Positions 60,539 to 64,000 of a stretch of 64,000 nucleotides of DNA are shown here, piece after piece. A program made the translations under genes and the position numbers. The stretch is from Dyella tabacisoli (GTDB taxonomy: Bacteria > Pseudomonadota > Gammaproteobacteria > Xanthomonadales > Rhodanobacteraceae): assembly GCF_003350925.1 (NCBI RefSeq), contig NZ_KZ857173.1, positions 434,001 to 498,000 on the forward strand, written 5' to 3'. The notes under the pieces are model-generated. The model saw only the letters and a program-made list of their open reading frames with translations. It did no database searches and had not been told where the DNA came from. Every line of letters begins with the position of its first letter. Positions within the stretch are counted from its first letter, which is position 1.

Positions 60539-63289
60539 TTACTCCGGTGGCACCAGCCGCAGTCTGGTGGCGCCCGGCCGGGCATTCGGCGTGAGCAGCA
60601 TGCGCTCGATCTCGCTGGCGGCCAGCGGGCGGGCGTAAAGATAGCCCTGCCCTTCACCGCAGCCGGCGCGCAGCAAGAAGTCATGCTGCGCCTTGGTTTC
60701 GATACCTTCGGCGATCGTGCCGATGCCTAAGCTCTTGGCGATCGCCAGCATCGCTTCGACAATCGCCACGTCGTTGCCTTCCCCAGGTAATCCAGAAACG
60801 AAAGAGCGATCGATCTTGAAGTAATCGACCGCGGATAATTTCAGATACGCCAGCGAGGAATAACCCGTACCGAAATCGTCGATGGCCACGCCGATACCCA
60901 AGGCATGCAACGCATGCATGGTGCGCTCGGTGTCTTCTCCCAGGCGAAGAATCGCGCTTTCGGTGATCTCGATCAGCAGTTGCTTCGCAGGAAGCCCGTT
61001 CGTTTGCACGGCTTGCTTCACATCATCCACGAAGGATGGGTGGCCAAACGTACTGGCGGATACATTCATCGCGACGCGCAGCGGTGGCAGCCTGGCCAGA
61101 TCCCAGCGCCGGATCTGCTCACGCACGTTCTGCATGGTCCAGCTATCGATCCGGCGAATCAGCCCCAGGCTTTCCGCCAACGGAATAAACTCGTCGGGCA
61201 GCAACTCCCCACGCGTGGGGTGGCGCCAGCGCAGCAAGGCTTCAACCGCTACGACGCGCCCGCTGCGCAGCTCGATGCTCGGTTGATAAACAAGGTAAAA
61301 CTCATCTCTGGCAAGTGCCTGCCGCAGATCGGCGCCGAGCAGCAAGCGCTTGCGCGCATCGGCGTGCATCATCGGCGTATAGAAGCGAAATGTATTGCGC
61401 TCCTCGGTCTTTGCCGCATACATCGCGGCATCGGCATTGGCGATCAGGGCAATCGGATCATTGCCATCCAACGGATAGCCCGCAATACCGATACTTGCGC
61501 TGAGGGTGATTTCGTAATCACTCAGGCGCAACGGCTCGGCCACGCTGGCGAGCAGGCGATTAGCGAAGTAACCGGCCTCCTCCCGCGTACGCAACCCACT
61601 GAGCAGTACGGTGAACTCGTCGCCGCCAATGCGGCCGGCAACGTCGTTTTCGCGTAACTCACGGCTGATTCGTTCGGCCACTTCGACCAGCAGGCGGTCA
61701 CCGATCGCATGGCTATAGCTGTCGTTGACGACTTTGAAGGCATCCAGATCGACAAACAATACGGCCACCGCGCCATGCGCCTTGGCCGCAGCCTCGATCG
61801 CGCGAGTGCATTGGCGCTGGAATTCTGCGCGATTGCTGAGCCCGGTCAATGCATCGTGTGTCGCCAGATATTCGAGTCGCTGCCGGTCCGTCTTGGTGGC
61901 AGTGATGTCGGTAAACACCGCCACGTAATACAGCACTTCGCCTTCGCTGTTACGAATGGCGCTGATACTCAGCCACTCAGGATAGGTACTGCCATCGATG
62001 CGCCGGCTTTGCACTTCGCCGAACCAATTGCCGCCTTCCGCGATGGCGCTCCATACCGACTCCGGCAAGGGCCTGCCGTCAGGCAATCGGCGCATATCGT
62101 CAATACGCTGATACTGCAGTGCCTGCAGGGTGTAGCCGGTAAGCCGCGTATAGGCCGCATTGACCGTAATCGCCTTGCGCTCGGCATCGGCGATAACCAC
62201 GCCTTCGGCGACGCTGGCCAGGGCTTCGGCCGCGATGCGGCGCTCCTGCTCTATGACGATGCGTTCGGAAATATCGCGGATAATCGCCTGCCGCACCGAT
62301 TGCGCGCCCCAGGTCGCCAAGCTGCTATGCGTCTCGACCGGCTTGGTCTGCCCATGCAGGCCCTGCAAGGTACTGACCACCGAGGTACCCACCAGCCGTG
62401 CACTTCCGCGCGCAAACAGGTCGGCAAAACTTTGGCCGACCAGCTCATGGGATTCGCGACCAGTCCACGTGGCTGCGGTTCGGTTGGCATCGAGAATGCG
62501 CCCGCTGTTCTCGTCCACCATCACGATCGCATCGGCGGCGCTGTCGAACAACAGACGATAGCGCTCCTCCGTGCCGCGAATGCTGGTCAGAATGCGCCGG
62601 GCCATGCGAAGCCACAGCAAAGAGGCCAGGCACGCGGTAGCCAGCACACCGCCGAACAATACGCGGCCAAGCCACGCCGCACCTTGGGCAATCTGTACCG
62701 AAAAACTGTTGGCTCGTGGCTCGATAAAATTATTGAGCGCCTGAATGCGCTCTCGCCAATGGATACTCTCCTGCGTGGAGACCTGGCCATGGGCATGGGC
62801 ATATTGGAGTTTGGTAGCGATGGCATCCAACTCGACCAGCGCATCGTCGACCGAGCGCCACGCACTCATCGCTTCACCCATATAAGGGGCATCGGGAAAG
62901 TACTGCAGCATGAAGATCATGCCGGGGATCGCCGATGGGATCACATCGCCACGACGAAACGCCTGGGTCACTTCACCTTTGTCGAAATGGCCGCCGGCGA
63001 TGGCGTCGCGCGCCCAGCGATCCGATTGAAGCACGGTGTAGTTGCGTCTGAAACTAGCCAGATGACTGGCATCACCGTCAAAAGCATACGCATCCAGATC
63101 AATCACGGCCTGCTTTTGCGCTTTGGACCAAACGCTCTCGCCGTTGAGAAAACCGGCGAGAGCAACCTGAAGCTGCAAGGCGCCCCAGGTCAAGGCAAGG
63201 ATTAATCCAATCACTGCCGCAAGCGCGTAAGCCAGCGGCATCAGGCGCCGTGATAGCGGTCGTTGCAAGGCGGCACGAACAATACGCAT
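60539..63289 (-). CDS. Membrane PAS-GGDEF-EAL protein (cyclic di-GMP turnover)
   Basis: Inner-membrane signalling protein of 916 residues. Two membrane segments (about 16-40 and 205-230) enclose a periplasmic sensor region (VLQSDRWARDAIAGGHFDKG). Two PAS domains (about 240-350 and 360-480) precede a GGDEF domain with intact IGGDEF and an EAL domain with VEALLRW, NVSASTF, ITESAIL, DDFGTGYSSLAYLKL and KIDRSFV. All residues for cyclase and phosphodiesterase activity are present, so it may do either. The signal is unknown. Its stop lies 18 bases from msrA, converging. Confidence 0.92.
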   Translation of the reverse strand: MRIVRAALQRPLSRRLMPLAYALAAVIGLILALTWGALQLQVALAGFLNGESVWSKAQKQAVIDLDAYAFDGDASHLASFRRNYTVLQSDRWARDAIAGGHFDKGEVTQAFRRGDVIPSAIPGMIFMLQYFPDAPYMGEAMSAWRSVDDALVELDAIATKLQYAHAHGQVSTQESIHWRERIQALNNFIEPRANSFSVQIAQGAAWLGRVLFGGVLATACLASLLWLRMARRILTSIRGTEERYRLLFDSAADAIVMVDENSGRILDANRTAATWTGRESHELVGQSFADLFARGSARLVGTSVVSTLQGLHGQTKPVETHSSLATWGAQSVRQAIIRDISERIVIEQERRIAAEALASVAEGVVIADAERKAITVNAAYTRLTGYTLQALQYQRIDDMRRLPDGRPLPESVWSAIAEGGNWFGEVQSRRIDGSTYPEWLSISAIRNSEGEVLYYVAVFTDITATKTDRQRLEYLATHDALTGLSNRAEFQRQCTRAIEAAAKAHGAVAVLFVDLDAFKVVNDSYSHAIGDRLLVEVAERISRELRENDVAGRIGGDEFTVLLSGLRTREEAGYFANRLLASVAEPLRLSDYEITLSASIGIAGYPLDGNDPIALIANADAAMYAAKTEERNTFRFYTPMMHADARKRLLLGADLRQALARDEFYLVYQPSIELRSGRVVAVEALLRWRHPTRGELLPDEFIPLAESLGLIRRIDSWTMQNVREQIRRWDLARLPPLRVAMNVSASTFGHPSFVDDVKQAVQTNGLPAKQLLIEITESAILRLGEDTERTMHALHALGIGVAIDDFGTGYSSLAYLKLSAVDYFKIDRSFVSGLPGEGNDVAIVEAMLAIAKSLGIGTIAEGIETKAQHDFLLRAGCGEGQGYLYARPLAASEIERMLLTPNARPGATRLRLVPPE

Positions 63290-63360
63290 CGCGATCTCAT
63301 TCCGTCGTCATTGCTGCCCGAATGAGCCGATGCCTATCGCCCCCCTTTCGGTGAGGCCCT

Positions 63361-64000
63361 TCAGGCAGCAGCTTCTTCGCCCAATGCCCACGAGGCACGG
63401 CGAGCATCCAGACACCGATCGAGAGTGATCTGCATGCTGATGTAACTACGCCGCACACACTCGCCCAGATAAGCCACTTCAGCCGTACTTGGAGCCGTTC
63501 CCAGTAATGTACAGACTATTTCCAATGCCTCCCAGGGGTGAGTATCGTCGTAGGCCGCGTGAAGTTGAAGCCAACGCAGGCTGGCGGTCCTGTTCGATAC
63601 CGGAAAGCTTTCCTTGTAGGTAACGCTGTCGTAGATCAATTGCGACCATTCGCCGGTGGCTCCTTCCACGGCGTAATTAGTAGCGATAATGCCTGCGGCC
63701 AGTGGTGCGTTACCGCTAACTTCCTCACACCAATTGGCCAAAGTCCCGGTTCCCAGCGGCGCGGGCCCGTGCAATACCTCGTCGCGGGTCACCCCGGCGC
63801 CTTCCGCCCAATGCAGCCAATAATCGGCATGGTTCTGTTCGACCCGGATATTACGTACCAACCAGCGTCGGGCCATATTATCCCCAGGGCTGCGGCCATA
63901 GCGGGTTTTCAGCAGATTGTGTGCCATATAGGCCGGGAAACGCTCTATTACAGGCCACACTCCGGCCATGAAATGTCGCGTTGAAGTGGCATCGAGTGTG
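63361..64000 (-). CDS. TenA/PqqC-like (heme-oxygenase-fold) protein, 5' end outside the window
   Basis: The minus frame is open from the window edge to the stop at 63361. The first in-window ATG (63969) is preceded by in-frame coding sequence (TLDATSTRHF), so the true start lies beyond the edge. The visible 213 residues are all-alpha and resemble the TenA/THI-4/PqqC group or the CADD-like iron redox family: FMAGVWPVIERFPAYMAHNL, VRNIRVEQNHADYWLHWAEG, ATNYAVEGATGEWSQLIY and LHAAYDDTHPWEALEIV. The histidine and glutamate positions suit a metal site. Reaction unknown. Confidence 0.75.
   Translation of the reverse strand, partial: TLDATSTRHFMAGVWPVIERFPAYMAHNLLKTRYGRSPGDNMARRWLVRNIRVEQNHADYWLHWAEGAGVTRDEVLHGPAPLGTGTLANWCEEVSGNAPLAAGIIATNYAVEGATGEWSQLIYDSVTYKESFPVSNRTASLRWLQLHAAYDDTHPWEALEIVCTLLGTAPSTAEVAYLGECVRRSYISMQITLDRCLDARRASWALGEEAAA

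Overview
The window reads as chromosomal DNA of a GC-rich gammaproteobacterium of the Xanthomonadales, most likely Rhodanobacteraceae (Dyella/Rhodanobacter/Frateuria-like). Family-level support comes from a his operon led by a TrpR-like regulator with a bifunctional hisB, an mtnB-mtnD-mtnC salvage operon, a bacterial 3-hydroxyanthranilate dioxygenase, a high-potential iron-sulfur protein, and the folC-SPOR-cvpA-purF block. The genus is inference. Most of the window is ordinary, densely packed core and accessory genes. I see no complete insertion sequence, prophage, CRISPR array or rRNA.

Layout. 1-5.1 kb: the N-terminal 1,302 residues of a giant trimeric autotransporter adhesin (minus strand, cut by the window edge), preceded by a hairpin-rich leader and an RcsB-like response regulator. 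5.5-13.5 kb (plus): RcsC-like hybrid kinase, a secreted LysM/FecR protein, a CHASE2 membrane protein, and parE, whose start overlaps the CHASE2 gene. 13.5-18 kb: 3-hydroxyanthranilate dioxygenase, a Nudix hydrolase and two tandem amino-acid permeases, then a 0.5-kb structured gap. 18.5-22 kb: HiPIP, mtnBDC and a C13-type peptidase. 22.1-29.7 kb (minus): a full histidine operon, regulator-hisG-D-C-B-H-A-F-IE, with a visible promoter and operator. 29.9-34.4 kb: DUF998 protein, an enlarged histidine ammonia-lyase, a small lipoprotein and hisS, so histidine synthesis, breakdown and charging genes lie side by side. 34.5 kb: tRNA-Pro(CGG). 34.7-40.3 kb: DUF455, purF, cvpA, a SPOR protein and folC. 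40.3-43.4 kb: a DMT transporter, a metal-type MerR regulator beside a LysR pseudogene, a secreted unknown protein and a possible 39-residue small gene. 43.4-64 kb: ABC exporter, MscS channel, AraC regulator, VOC and ABM proteins, secreted DUF3761 protein, esterase, serine beta-lactamase-like protein, PAP2 phosphatase, PD40 propeller, DUF72, POT transporter, a barnase-like RNase with barstar, an S4 RNA-binding protein, lipoprotein MsrA, a GGDEF-EAL protein and the truncated start of a TenA/PqqC-like gene.

What looks least described is a recurring process rather than a single gene. At least nine loci carry short degenerate tandem arrays with a 13-15 bp period, and most sit exactly on a gene end: the RcsB-like stop, the hisC/hisB, hisD/hisC and hisG/hisD junctions, the start of hisIE, the DUF455 and folC stops, and upstream of purF. 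Unit sequences mostly differ between loci while the period is kept, and inside genes this gives five-residue repeats. Other points worth checking are a C10 tract in codons 6-9 of hisIE, a palindromic operator abutting the his regulator start codon, twin palindromes downstream of the mtn promoter, a seven-copy G4-containing heptamer array before msrA, a 15-bp in-frame repeat in the beta-lactamase-like gene, and the small ORF with its own ribosome site and hairpin.
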